This document shows positions 31,331 to 39,961 of a stretch of 64,000 bases of DNA, piece by piece (within the stretch, counting starts at the first letter, position 1; each line of letters opens with the position of its first letter). The notes beneath the pieces were generated by a model. The model worked only from the letters and a program-made list of their open reading frames with translations, ran no database searches and was not told where the DNA came from. The translations under genes and the position numbers were made by a program. The stretch is from Vulcanimicrobium sp035943995 (GTDB lineage: Bacteria > Vulcanimicrobiota > Vulcanimicrobiia > Vulcanimicrobiales > Vulcanimicrobiaceae), in assembly GCA_035943995.1 (NCBI GenBank), contig DASZBS010000053.1, positions 1-64,000 of the forward strand, read 5' to 3'.

Positions 31331-33331
31331 GTGTCTTCGTCAGACGAGTTCTTCGACCGGTCCGAGTTCATCCAGTATTTTCGCGACGAGACGGAGGAGC
31401 TGCTCCAGTCCATCGATGCGGATCTGCTGCGGCTCGAGCAGTTCGTCGACAGCGGCAGCATCGACGCGGAGATCGTCGCGTCGCTGTTTCGCGCGCTGCA
31501 CACGATCAAGGGCAGCGCGGGGATGCTGGAGTTCGCGGGCGTCCAGCAGATCGCGCACAAGCTCGAAAACGTCTACGACCTGTTACGCAAGGACCGCATG
31601 CCGCTCACCGAGAGCGGTATCAACCTGCTGTTCGAAGGCCGTGACGTCCTCACCGGGCTGGTCCGCGAGGCCGTCGCCGGCGGCGAGGCGCCCGGCGGCG
31701 TCGACGAGTACGTCGAGCGGCTCGACGCGTTCGCCGGCATCTACGATTCCACCGCGCAGGCGATCGAAGGGCCGCGCTCCGAGACCGACGCCGAAGAAGA
31801 CCTCACCCCACTCGACGACGCGCAGGTCGCCGCGTTCCAAGCGGAGGTCGAACGGCTGCTTGCGCAAGCGGCCTCCGCCGCTGCGGAGGCCGTCGTGCCG
31901 CCGCTCGACGCGGCAGGCGCAACCGCAATCGACGCCGCCGCCGCGCAAGCCGCGGTCGACGCGTTCTTCGTCAGCGCGAGCGCGCCGGCAGCTGCGCCGG
32001 CCTCCGCGCCGCAGAGCCCCGCGGTGACTGCACCGGCGCCCGCGCCGGCCGTGCCCGTGGTCGCTGCGTCACCCGCGGCCGACGCTAAGCGCGCGAAGAA
32101 CCAGACGATTCGCGTCGACATCGAGCGGCTCGACCTGCTGCTGAACCTCGTCGGCGAGCTGGTCATCAACCGCACGCGCATCTCCGACATCGCCGCGACG
32201 CTGGGGCGCCAGCTCGGCAACGGCGCGCGCGCGGACGACGGCGTCGCGAACCTGGCGAAAGATCTGTCCGAGTCGTCGGCGCTGCTGGCGCGCACGACCA
32301 ACGAGATCCAAGAGAGCATCATGAAGGTCCGCATGGTGCCGATCGGGCAGGTGTTCGACCGCTTCCCGCGCATGGTGCGCGACCTCGCGAAGGCGCGCGG
32401 CAAGGACATCCACCTCGAGATCGCCGGCGCGGAGACCGACCTCGACAAGACGATCGTCGACGAAGTCGGCGAGCCGCTGATGCACCTCGTGCGCAACTGC
32501 GTCGACCACGGGATCGAGCCGCCCGAGGTGCGCGAGGCGCGCGGCAAACCGCGCCACGGCACGATCAAGCTCAATGCATATCACGAAGGCAACCAGGTGA
32601 TCATCGAGATCTCCGACGACGGCGCCGGGATCGATCTGCAGCGCGTGCGCGACAAGGGCGTGCGCATGGGCGTGATCGCCGAGTCCGACCGGCTCAGCGA
32701 CCGCGAGATCATCGAGCTGATCTTCACCCCCGGCTTCTCGACGGCCAGCGCGGTGACGGACGTCTCCGGCCGCGGCGTCGGCATGGACGTGGTGAAGAAA
32801 AACATCCTGCGCCTCAAGGGCGTGTTCGACGTCGACTCCGTGCCGGGCGAAGGCACCACGTTCACGATGAAGCTGCCGCTGACGCTGGCGATCATCCAGG
32901 CGCTGCTGGTGAACGTCGCCGACGAGTTGTACTCGATCCCGCTCGATTCCGTGATCGAGTCGCAGCGCATCGACAAGGCGGACGTGCGCACGGTGCACGG
33001 CGGCGAGGTCATCACGCTGCGCGGCCAGGTCGTGCCGCTGATCCGCATCGCCGACTTCTTCCGGCTCGACGCGCCGCGCGATCCCGACAAGGTGATGATC
33101 GTGATCGTCGGGCTGCAAGGGCGCCAGGTGGGGCTCGTCGTCGACTCGTTCCAAGGCGAACAGGAGATCGTCATCAAGCCGCTCTCCGACGTGATCGGCC
33201 GCATCGCCGGCATCTCCGGCGCGACGATCCTGGGCAACGGCTCCATCTCGCTCATCATCGACGTCCACTCGCTCGTCGCCGCCGCCCGCGGCAGCGGCAA
33301 AGTCACCCGCGCCGAATTCTCCGGAGTATAA
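31331..33331 (+). CDS. cheA: Chemotaxis histidine kinase CheA
   Basis: A 666-residue CheA. The P1 Hpt domain has the phosphorylated H57 (ALHTIKGSAGML). From about 120 to 255 the chain is Ala/Pro-rich with no recognisable P2 (CheY-binding) domain. Then come P3 (VDIERLDLLLNLVGELVINRTRI), the P4 ATPase (HLVRNCVDHGIEPPEVREARGKP; ISDDGAGIDLQRVR; GRGVGMDVV) and the P5 CheW-like domain (ALLVNVADELYSIPLDSVIE). It would autophosphorylate at receptors and pass phosphate to CheY. Start is GTG 31331. cheW follows directly. Confidence 0.95.
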   Translation: MSSSDEFFDRSEFIQYFRDETEELLQSIDADLLRLEQFVDSGSIDAEIVASLFRALHTIKGSAGMLEFAGVQQIAHKLENVYDLLRKDRMPLTESGINLLFEGRDVLTGLVREAVAGGEAPGGVDEYVERLDAFAGIYDSTAQAIEGPRSETDAEEDLTPLDDAQVAAFQAEVERLLAQAASAAAEAVVPPLDAAGATAIDAAAAQAAVDAFFVSASAPAAAPASAPQSPAVTAPAPAPAVPVVAASPAADAKRAKNQTIRVDIERLDLLLNLVGELVINRTRISDIAATLGRQLGNGARADDGVANLAKDLSESSALLARTTNEIQESIMKVRMVPIGQVFDRFPRMVRDLAKARGKDIHLEIAGAETDLDKTIVDEVGEPLMHLVRNCVDHGIEPPEVREARGKPRHGTIKLNAYHEGNQVIIEISDDGAGIDLQRVRDKGVRMGVIAESDRLSDREIIELIFTPGFSTASAVTDVSGRGVGMDVVKKNILRLKGVFDVDSVPGEGTTFTMKLPLTLAIIQALLVNVADELYSIPLDSVIESQRIDKADVRTVHGGEVITLRGQVVPLIRIADFFRLDAPRDPDKVMIVIVGLQGRQVGLVVDSFQGEQEIVIKPLSDVIGRIAGISGATILGNGSISLIIDVHSLVAAARGSGKVTRAEFSGV

Positions 33332-33333
33332 TC

Positions 33334-33807
33334 ATGGCAGAAACCATTCAGGTCGTATCGTTCAAGTTGGGGTCCGAAGAGTACGGCGTCGACATCGCGC
33401 AAGTTCAGGAGATCAACCGGATGGTCGCGGTCACGCACGTGCCGCGCGCGCCGCAGTTCATGGAAGGCGTGATCAACCTGCGCGGGCAGCTGATCCCGAT
33501 CATCGACTTGCGCGCGCGCTTCGGCATGCCGCGCGCCGAGCACACGAAGAACACGCGCATCGTCGTCACCGAGATCGGCGCGAAGCGCGTCGGCATGGTG
33601 GTGGACTCGGTGTCCGAAGTGCTGCGCCTCCCGGTCGACCAGATCGAGGACGCGCCCGAGATGCTCACCGGCGTCGACACCGAGTACATCCGCGGCGTCG
33701 GCAAGATCGAGGACCGTTTGATCATCCTGCTCGACCTCGGCCGCATCATCTCCGGTGCGGAGAAGCGCGAGCTCGAAGCGAGCGACGCGGAAGCGGCCGC
33801 GGCCTGA
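33334..33807 (+). CDS. cheW: Chemotaxis coupling protein CheW
   Basis: A 157-residue single-domain CheW that links receptors to CheA. Landmarks are VVSFKLGSEEYGVDIAQVQEINRM, HVPRAPQFMEGVINLRGQLIPIIDLRARFGM (landmarks only) and VVDSVSEVLRLP, all in the usual order. The ATG follows a GGAG site two bases after the cheA stop. No cheB, cheR or receptor genes are in the window. Confidence 0.95.
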   Translation: MAETIQVVSFKLGSEEYGVDIAQVQEINRMVAVTHVPRAPQFMEGVINLRGQLIPIIDLRARFGMPRAEHTKNTRIVVTEIGAKRVGMVVDSVSEVLRLPVDQIEDAPEMLTGVDTEYIRGVGKIEDRLIILLDLGRIISGAEKRELEASDAEAAAA

Positions 33808-33841
33808 CGGAAAACAGCCCGCCCCGCCGAAACGTCCCGGC

Positions 33842-34099
33842 GTGACCGATTCCACGACCGCCCCGAACGCCGCGAGTGCGAGCGAACCGACCCGCCGGCG
33901 CTCGCGGGTCGGCCCCACCCTCATGTGGGTGGGGATCGGCCTCTCGATCGCCAGCGTATCGGTGGCGGTCGGCATCGTCGCCTTGCGCGTGGCGCTGCGG
34001 CATGAAGCGCCGTCGGACGAGACGGCCGACCGCATCCAAGCGCTCATCGACGAGGCCAACCACCTCATCAAGACGCTCGACGAGAAGAAGCAGAGCTAA
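33842..34099 (+). CDS. Small single-span membrane protein
   Basis: Starting at GTG 33842 the product is 85 residues: a short Ser/Thr/Arg-rich cytoplasmic part (1-25), one membrane helix (TLMWVGIGLSIASVSVAVGIVALRVAL) and a short charged helix ending in EKKQS. No family is recognised. It ends on the base before the start codon of the methyltransferase gene, so the two are probably co-translated. It may be longer at the N-terminus, as the frame is open from 33755. Confidence 0.55.
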   Translation: MTDSTTAPNAASASEPTRRRSRVGPTLMWVGIGLSIASVSVAVGIVALRVALRHEAPSDETADRIQALIDEANHLIKTLDEKKQS

Positions 34100-35593
34100 G
34101 TGTCCACCGCCCCCGGCCGGCGCGCGACGCCCGGCCTGGTGCCCGGCGTGGTCGCATCGGTTCGCTTCACCGACCTGCTCGCGAACGGTCAGGCGGTCGG
34201 CCGCGTGAACGGCCAAGTGGTGTTCGTCACCGGCCCGCTGCCGGGCGAGCGCGCGCGCGTGCGCGTTACGCAGGTGAAGCCGAAGTACGCGGTCGGCGAC
34301 GTCGTCGCGTACGAGTCGGAGTCGCCGATGCGCGCCAAACCGTTTTGCGCGGTGTTCGGCGTGTGCGGCGGCTGCCAGGTGCAGCACCTCGCGTACCCCG
34401 CGCAGCTCGCGTGGAAAGAGCAGATCGTGCGCAGCGCGCTGCGCCGCATCGGCGGCTTCGCGCAGGCCGACGTGCGGCGGCCGGTCGGGATGACGAACCC
34501 GCGCAACTACCGCAACAAGATGGCGCTGGTGGTCGACCACCCGCCGTCGGGTGAAACGTCGTTCGGGTTCTACCAAGCGCGCTCGCACGCGCTGGTGCGG
34601 ATCGACTCGTGCCCCGTCGTGCTGCCGCAGCTCGACGCCGCGATTGGCGGCCTCTACGACGCGGCGCGCGCGCCCGACGCGCGCGACGCGTTCGCCGGCG
34701 CGAAGCACGCGATCGTGCGCGCGGGCGCCGCGTCGGGCCAAGCGGTGCTGTCGATCACGACGGACCGCCAATCGGCAGCGGTCAAAGAGCGTGCGCCGGC
34801 GATCGCGCGGCGCGTGCGCGGCGTCGTCGGCATCTCGAACTCGTTCGAGCCACGGACGGCGAATGCGGTCCTCGGCCGCAAGATGATGTACGTGTGGGGC
34901 CAGCGCGAGATGGAAGAGACGATCGAAGGCGTGCGCTACCGCGTGTCGCCGGCGTCGTTCTTTCAAGTCAACAGCGAGATGGTCGGGCGCATCTTCCGGT
35001 TTCTGGCGCCCGGGCTCGCGCAGAACCGCAACGTCGTCGATCTGTACTGCGGCGCCGGCACGTTCGCGATCTTCTTCGCGTCGCGCGGCGCGCGCGTCGT
35101 CGGCGTCGAGGAGAACCCCGCCGCGGTGCGCGAGGCGCGCGAGAACGCCGCGCTCAACGACGTCGAGGGCCGCGTGCGCTTCGTCGAAGGCCGCGTCGAA
35201 GGCGCGATCGTTCACAAGGACGGCAAGAAAGCGCTCGAAGAAGCCGACATCGTGTTCCTCGACCCGCCGCGCAAGGGCAGCGACGAAGCGACGCTGGACG
35301 CGATCGCCGCGGCCGGCGTCGCGAACGTGTGGTATCTGTCGTGCAATCCCGCGACGCTCGCACGCGATCTGGCCTATCTCGCCAAGCGCGGCTATGCGCT
35401 GGGCGTCGTGCAGCCGTTCGACATGTTCCCGCAAACGGGCCACGTCGAGACGCTCGCGACCTTGCACAAAGCCGGCGTCGACGCCGTGACGCTGCCCGAG
35501 CGCGAGGCGACGCCGTGGGACGACCGCATCCCCGAGTGGCCGTCGGACGATCCGTACGCAAAGACCGAATATCCGGACTTCGTGGAGCAGTAG
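34100..35593 (+). CDS. rlmD: 23S rRNA (uracil-5-)-methyltransferase, RlmD/RlmCD type
   Basis: A 497-residue TrmA-superfamily enzyme that methylates U to m5U in rRNA using S-adenosylmethionine. There is an N-terminal TRAM domain (about 12-72), the iron-sulfur cysteines C83, C89, C92 (CAVFGVCGGCQVQHL) plus a later one in RIDSCPVVL, the SAM site VVDLYCGAGTFAIFFA, DPPRKG, and the catalytic cysteine in YLSCNPATLARDLAYL. The end is extended by about 50 residues past the usual C-terminus (LPEREATPWDDRIPEWPSDD). Whether it acts on U747, U1939 or both is not clear from sequence. Confidence 0.9.
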   Translation: MSTAPGRRATPGLVPGVVASVRFTDLLANGQAVGRVNGQVVFVTGPLPGERARVRVTQVKPKYAVGDVVAYESESPMRAKPFCAVFGVCGGCQVQHLAYPAQLAWKEQIVRSALRRIGGFAQADVRRPVGMTNPRNYRNKMALVVDHPPSGETSFGFYQARSHALVRIDSCPVVLPQLDAAIGGLYDAARAPDARDAFAGAKHAIVRAGAASGQAVLSITTDRQSAAVKERAPAIARRVRGVVGISNSFEPRTANAVLGRKMMYVWGQREMEETIEGVRYRVSPASFFQVNSEMVGRIFRFLAPGLAQNRNVVDLYCGAGTFAIFFASRGARVVGVEENPAAVREARENAALNDVEGRVRFVEGRVEGAIVHKDGKKALEEADIVFLDPPRKGSDEATLDAIAAAGVANVWYLSCNPATLARDLAYLAKRGYALGVVQPFDMFPQTGHVETLATLHKAGVDAVTLPEREATPWDDRIPEWPSDDPYAKTEYPDFVEQ

Positions 35594-35594
35594 C

Positions 35595-35801
35595 ATGTCG
35601 CGGGACGGGCTGGACCGATTTCGCGAGCGGTTGAACGCCGATGCGAACCTCGCCGGCCGCCTGCGCATCGTCGATCCAGGGCGATTCGCCACCGTCGCAG
35701 CCGAGCTGGCACGTGAGCTCGGTTGCGAGGTCGCCGAGGCCGATATGCGGGACGCGATCGCGCAAGGCCGCCGGGAATGGGCGCTGCGCTGGATTCTCTA
35801 G
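35595..35801 (+). CDS. Nif11-like small protein
   Basis: A 68-residue protein that fits the Nif11/nitrogen-fixation leader fold: MSRDGLDRFRERLNADANLAGRLR, then PGRFATVAAELARELGCEVAEADM, the family's 'L..F...L..D..L...L......F...A...G' spacing. In natural-product clusters such domains are leader peptides, but here no glycine-glycine site and no long core follows; the chain ends REWALRWIL. It overlaps the sulfotransferase-like gene by 25 bases and starts one base after rlmD. It may be a docking or substrate-like partner of that enzyme rather than a standard RiPP precursor. Confidence 0.6.
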   Translation: MSRDGLDRFRERLNADANLAGRLRIVDPGRFATVAAELARELGCEVAEADMRDAIAQGRREWALRWIL

Positions 35802-36745
35802 CGGCGGCGCTGCGCGCGTGGACGCCCGTGCACGTGCGCGTGAGCTCCGGCGAGATCGCGTGGGCGTTCGTCGACGAACCGTTCATCCAGCCGTTTTTCG
35901 AGCAAACCGCGCAGCGCGCGATGCAGCACCCGTTCAACCTCGCGTTCTCACGTCGTACGCCGCTCGCGGCGCTGGATGCGCTAGCCGCTGATTCGCCGGG
36001 GGTTGCGCCGACAGGCTTCATCTTTCACATGTCGCGCTGCGGATCGACGCTGATCGCGCAAATGCTCGCCCAGCTTTCGCGGGTGATCGTGCTTTCGGAA
36101 CCGCAGCCGCTCGACGCGCTGCTTCGGTTGCGCCGCGGCGGCGCCGACGATGCCGCCGTGGTCGGCTGGCTTCGCGGCATGACGAGCGCGCTCGCGCAGC
36201 CGCGCAACGGCGAGCAGCGGCTGTTCATCAAGTTTCACGCGTGGCACGTGCTCGAGCTGCCGCTGATCCGGCGCGCTTTCCCCGGCGTTCCGTGGGTGTT
36301 CGTGTTTCGTGAGCCGCGCGCCGTGCTGCGCTCGCACGAACGGATGCCGGGCGCCGACGTGACGGCGGGCATGGTCGACGCGCCCGATCTCGCGATCGGC
36401 GCGGGCGCCGCGGATGCCGTGCCCCCGGAAGAACACGCGGCCCGGATGCTCGCCGCGTTCTGCGAAGCGGCGCTCGCCGAGAAAGACTCGGACGCCTGCG
36501 CTTTCGCGGAGTACGGCGATCTGCCCCAATCCGTCTTCGCGAAGCTGCTGCCGTTTTTCGGCGTCGCCGCGAGCGGGGAGGAGCGCGAGCGCATGCGCGA
36601 CGTGGCGCGCCGGGACGCGAAGGGGCCGGGCATATCGGTGCCGCGAGGCGGTGGCTGCGCGTGGCCCGGTATCGAGCGGGTCGCGGCGCGGTGCCTGGAC
36701 GGGCCGTATGCGGCCCTGGTCGCGGCGTCCGCTCGCTGGCGGTAG
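35777..36745 (+). CDS. Sulfotransferase-like P-loop protein
   Basis: A 322-residue protein with a sulfotransferase-family 5'-phosphosulfate loop near residues 80-95 (GFIFHMSRCGSTLIAQMLAQL) and a 3'-phosphate-binding segment (VPWVFVFREPRAVLRSHERM). A serine/arginine pair in SRCGST and the FREPRAVLRSH stretch fit PAPS binding; the acceptor cannot be told. ATG 35777 is chosen because the chain then begins MGAALDSLAAALRAW; it overlaps the Nif11-like gene by 25 bases, which suggests coupled expression. Such pairs of Nif11-like and sulfotransferase-like genes are known from other genomes, but I cannot name the product. Confidence 0.7.
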   Translation: MGAALDSLAAALRAWTPVHVRVSSGEIAWAFVDEPFIQPFFEQTAQRAMQHPFNLAFSRRTPLAALDALAADSPGVAPTGFIFHMSRCGSTLIAQMLAQLSRVIVLSEPQPLDALLRLRRGGADDAAVVGWLRGMTSALAQPRNGEQRLFIKFHAWHVLELPLIRRAFPGVPWVFVFREPRAVLRSHERMPGADVTAGMVDAPDLAIGAGAADAVPPEEHAARMLAAFCEAALAEKDSDACAFAEYGDLPQSVFAKLLPFFGVAASGEERERMRDVARRDAKGPGISVPRGGGCAWPGIERVAARCLDGPYAALVAASARWR

Positions 36746-36817
36746 CGCACGCCTACCCGATTTTGTGTATGGAGGCGTTGACCGCCGGACCGTACCCTGG
36801 CATCGAGGAGGAACGCC

Positions 36818-38605
36818 TTGACGAAAAAGCTTGTGGTTCTGGCGGCAGCGGTTGGGACGGCGACGGCGTCGTGCTCGGGAGGGCACGGCGTGGGCAGCTT
36901 TCTTCCCGGCGGCAACGTCGCGCCTCGCGGCGTCCATGCGTCCGACGCGATCACGGCGCCCGCCGGCTGGGCCGCGACGGCGACGCGCGGCGCAACGATC
37001 GCCGGCGGCACCGACCGTGGCGCGCTGGCGCCCACCACGGCGATCACGGTCCGCGTCGGGCTGAACCTGCACAACGTGGACCAGCTGGCGACGGCGATCT
37101 CGTCGCCGGCGAAGCGGGCGCCCATGACGGCGGGTCAGTTCGCGTCGCGGTACGGCCCGACGCCGGCCGAAGTCCGGTCCGTCGTGTCGTACCTGCAAGG
37201 CCAAGGCTTCACCAACGTCCACGCGGACACGCAGCTCGTCAGCGCCGACGGCACCGCGGCCCAAGCCGCCAAAGCGTTCAACACCTCGCTCGAAGCGTTC
37301 TCGCTCGGCGGCGCGAGCGTGTACGTCAACACGCAGCCGGCCTTCGTGCCGGCCTCGCTCGGCGGCGTCGTGAGCGCCGTGCTCGGCCTGTCGAACGCCG
37401 CGAAGATGTCGGTGCGCCCGAACCTCAGCCGCGTTCATGCGTCGTGTCTCGTCACCGCCGCGCCGACGGGCCAGTGCGCGCCGGCCTTCAACGCCGCCGA
37501 CGTACGAAAGTTCTACGACGTGGGCTACGTCCCCGACGCTTCCGCCACGGCCGTCGCGGTCATCGCGGCCGGCGACGTGTCCGGCACGGTGGCCGACCTG
37601 CGGTTCGCGGAAGCCAAACAAGGCTTGCCGCAAGTTCCCGTCAACGTCGTGACGGTCGGGCTCCCCAGCGCGGACACCTCGGGTGCGGCCGAGTGGGATC
37701 TCGATTCGCAGAGCTCCACCGGAATGGCGCAAAACGTGAAGGCGCTGTACTTCTACGCCACCACGTCGCTCAGCGATTCCGACATCGCGAACGCGTACAG
37801 CACGTGGGTCACGCAGAACGTGGCGCAGTTGGGGAACTCGTCGTTCGGCGAATGCGAGTACTCAGCGTGGCTCGACGGCGCAATGAAGGTGGACGACAAC
37901 CTGTTCATGCAGGCCGCCGCGCAGGGCCAGACGATGTTCGCCTCGACCGGCGACACCGGCTCGTCGTGTCCGCTCGCGCCGACGAACGGCGCGCCGGCAT
38001 CGGGGCCGCCGTTCGTGTCGTATCCCGCGGCGTCGCCGTACGTCGTCGCGGTGGGCGGCACGACGGTCGTCGCAAACAGCGCTGACTCGAGCTACGTCGG
38101 CGAGGCAGCATGGAACGCGGGCGGCGGCGGCGTGAGCCAGTTCGAAAACTCGCCGAATTGGCAGCGCGCCGTCATCCCGACCAGCACCGGTCTCGCCGCG
38201 ACGAACCTGCGCGGCTTGCCCGATATCGCGATGGCCGCCGACGCCTTCTCAGGCGCGTACAATGTTTACGGCGCCAACGTTCCGGGCGTGGGCGATTGCA
38301 GCGCCGGTTGCGCGATCGGCGGTACGAGCGAAGCCTCACCGCTGGCGATGGGCTCGTACGCCCGCATCCTGTCGTGGACGGTCAACATGCTCGGCTACGC
38401 GCCGCCGTGGTTCTACCGTAACTATCTGCAGAACCAGAACAGCGCGACGACGGTCAACGGACCGCCGCCCACGCAGGCGCTCGGCGGATTCCACGACATC
38501 ATCACCGGCGCGAACGGCGCGTTCACCGCGCTGCCCGGATACGACTACACCACAGGACTCGGGACGCTCGACATCCGGGTCATGTCCGACGAGATCGGCG
38601 GCTGA
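36818..38605 (+). CDS. Secreted S53 (sedolisin/kumamolisin-type) peptidase
   Basis: A 595-residue secreted endopeptidase, active at acid pH in the known family. The signal peptide ends ATASCSGG, with C19 as a possible lipobox cysteine. A pro-domain (about 75-205; VGLNLHNVDQL, YGPTPAEVRSVVSYLQGQGF, FNTSLEAF) precedes the catalytic part with E292 and D296 (AEWDLDSQSS), oxyanion-hole D379 (ASTGDTGSS) and the serine in GGTSEASPLAMG. The ending DYTTGLGTLDIRVM suggests the usual C-terminal calcium site region. Start TTG 36818 after GAGGAGGAA. Could process exported peptides, but self-release from the pro-domain is the only action the family predicts. Confidence 0.88.
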   Translation: MTKKLVVLAAAVGTATASCSGGHGVGSFLPGGNVAPRGVHASDAITAPAGWAATATRGATIAGGTDRGALAPTTAITVRVGLNLHNVDQLATAISSPAKRAPMTAGQFASRYGPTPAEVRSVVSYLQGQGFTNVHADTQLVSADGTAAQAAKAFNTSLEAFSLGGASVYVNTQPAFVPASLGGVVSAVLGLSNAAKMSVRPNLSRVHASCLVTAAPTGQCAPAFNAADVRKFYDVGYVPDASATAVAVIAAGDVSGTVADLRFAEAKQGLPQVPVNVVTVGLPSADTSGAAEWDLDSQSSTGMAQNVKALYFYATTSLSDSDIANAYSTWVTQNVAQLGNSSFGECEYSAWLDGAMKVDDNLFMQAAAQGQTMFASTGDTGSSCPLAPTNGAPASGPPFVSYPAASPYVVAVGGTTVVANSADSSYVGEAAWNAGGGGVSQFENSPNWQRAVIPTSTGLAATNLRGLPDIAMAADAFSGAYNVYGANVPGVGDCSAGCAIGGTSEASPLAMGSYARILSWTVNMLGYAPPWFYRNYLQNQNSATTVNGPPPTQALGGFHDIITGANGAFTALPGYDYTTGLGTLDIRVMSDEIGG

Positions 38606-38620
38606 TCGCCGCCGCCGTAC

Positions 38621-38980
38621 TCAGGCTCGCTGCAGGAGCGCGATGACGTTTCCTTCGGAATCGATCGCGTAGCCGAAGCGTCCCAGACCGGGGATATCCT
38701 GCACGCGAGCCTGTTGGCCGCCCTTCAGCGCGATGTCGAGCATCGCTTGATCGATGTGGTCGACTTCAATCGTCGGCACCGGCGCCTTCACCATCTCCTG
38801 GCGGCTGGTGATCGCCGCCGGGATCCCCGCGCCGCCCGGGCCGTCGCCCGCGCCGTTCACGAGGTACGGCACGGGCGAGTCCGGGAACGGCGTGAACTCC
38901 CACCCGAACACGTCCCGGTAGAACGCGGCCGCCCGGTCGACATCGTCCGCCGGCAGATGGAAGTTGACGATCTTCGGCAT
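38621..38980 (-). CDS. VOC (glyoxalase/bleomycin-resistance) family protein
   Basis: A 119-residue single-chain VOC protein, made of two babbab modules: KIVNFHLPADDVDRAAAFYRDVFGWEF and VPTIEVDHIDQAMLDIALKGG, closing with FGYAIDSEGNVIALLQ. H8 and the terminal E (DSEGN) are candidate metal ligands. The substrate is unknown; many such proteins act on small reactive carbonyls or resist antibiotics. It immediately follows (no gap) the collar-like lipoprotein gene on the same strand, and converges with the S53 peptidase gene. Confidence 0.85.
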   Translation of the reverse strand: MPKIVNFHLPADDVDRAAAFYRDVFGWEFTPFPDSPVPYLVNGAGDGPGGAGIPAAITSRQEMVKAPVPTIEVDHIDQAMLDIALKGGQQARVQDIPGLGRFGYAIDSEGNVIALLQRA

Positions 38981-39904
38981 CTACCGGTCCACGCCGCGCG
39001 TGATGCGGTAGATCTCGCGTGCCTGCTCGCGCGTGATCGCGACCGAGATGAGGTAATGCGCGGCGTCGCTTTGCGGATTCTGCGACGCCGCTCGGACGGC
39101 GCGGTCGTTGAACGGCTGTATCATCGCGTCGTTGATTCGCAGCAGAGCGTCGGATTCCGTGCTCGTCAGCGCTGAGATCATCGCCGAAACGGCGCCGAAC
39201 ACGCTGATCCGTCCTGCGACCGCAGCATCCACGGCGGCGTCGAGCCGGGCGCGGCTATTCGCGCCGAGCTGCGCGAGCGCGGCGGCGCGCGCGTCCGCAT
39301 AGGCTTGCCGGAGACGCGTTTCGAGCTCCGGCGCGACCGCAACGGGTGACGAGCGCCCGACGCGGACCGACGACGACAGCAGCCGCTGCGACGCGACCAG
39401 CTGCGGCGACGGCGGCTTGGGCGCACGGAACGGGGCGCGTATCGCACCGGGCCCGAGCGAATCCTGCGGCGTCATGTGGCGGCCGCTCGCCGCGAGCATC
39501 GACGGGCTCGTGACCGACGACCCGCCGACGGCGATGATGATCCGCACCCGCGTGCTCGGCAGCTTGAACGTCGTCTTCCCGTCACCGCCCGCGATGGAGC
39601 CGAGAACGGAGAAGAGCGGCCGGTTTCCCGCCACCTGCAGTGATTGACCTTGCGCGAGCATCCAACCCGCGGGTGCGACGGCTCCGTCGAAGCGGCGTGC
39701 TTCGCCGATGATCGGATTCTTGAGGACGTTGTCCGGGATCTGGTCCGCGGTTTCAGGGACCAGTCGGCCCGAATACGAGCCGAGTTTGGGTGAGGACGAG
39801 GTCGAAGAAGTCGCTACACCCGGGAGCGCCTTCATCACTTGGTGACCACCGCAGCCTGCTAAGAGCACGGCACCGGTGGCCCCGAGAAATGGGGCGCGTT
39901 TCAA
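38981..39904 (-). CDS. Exported lipoprotein with a tail-collar-like domain
   Basis: A 307-residue predicted lipoprotein (MKRAPFLGATGAVLLAGCGGH). Residues about 65-125 resemble the phage tail collar/Mdp domain: IGEARRFDGAVAPAGWMLAQGQSL, LFSVLGSIAGGDGKTTFKLPS. The second half (170-305) is a long helical, Ala/Arg-rich region (LETRLRQAYADARAAALAQLGAN; REQAREIYRITR). It is downstream of the three collar genes with a 57-base gap and next to the VOC gene. A surface-anchored collar protein is unusual; no partner is known. Confidence 0.6.
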   Translation of the reverse strand: MKRAPFLGATGAVLLAGCGGHQVMKALPGVATSSTSSSPKLGSYSGRLVPETADQIPDNVLKNPIIGEARRFDGAVAPAGWMLAQGQSLQVAGNRPLFSVLGSIAGGDGKTTFKLPSTRVRIIIAVGGSSVTSPSMLAASGRHMTPQDSLGPGAIRAPFRAPKPPSPQLVASQRLLSSSVRVGRSSPVAVAPELETRLRQAYADARAAALAQLGANSRARLDAAVDAAVAGRISVFGAVSAMISALTSTESDALLRINDAMIQPFNDRAVRAASQNPQSDAAHYLISVAITREQAREIYRITRGVDR

Positions 39905-39961
39905 TTTTGGATCCTTCGAGTCAGTTGGTGAAAGCCACCCCGAGAGTTGGACTGCCGAGCC

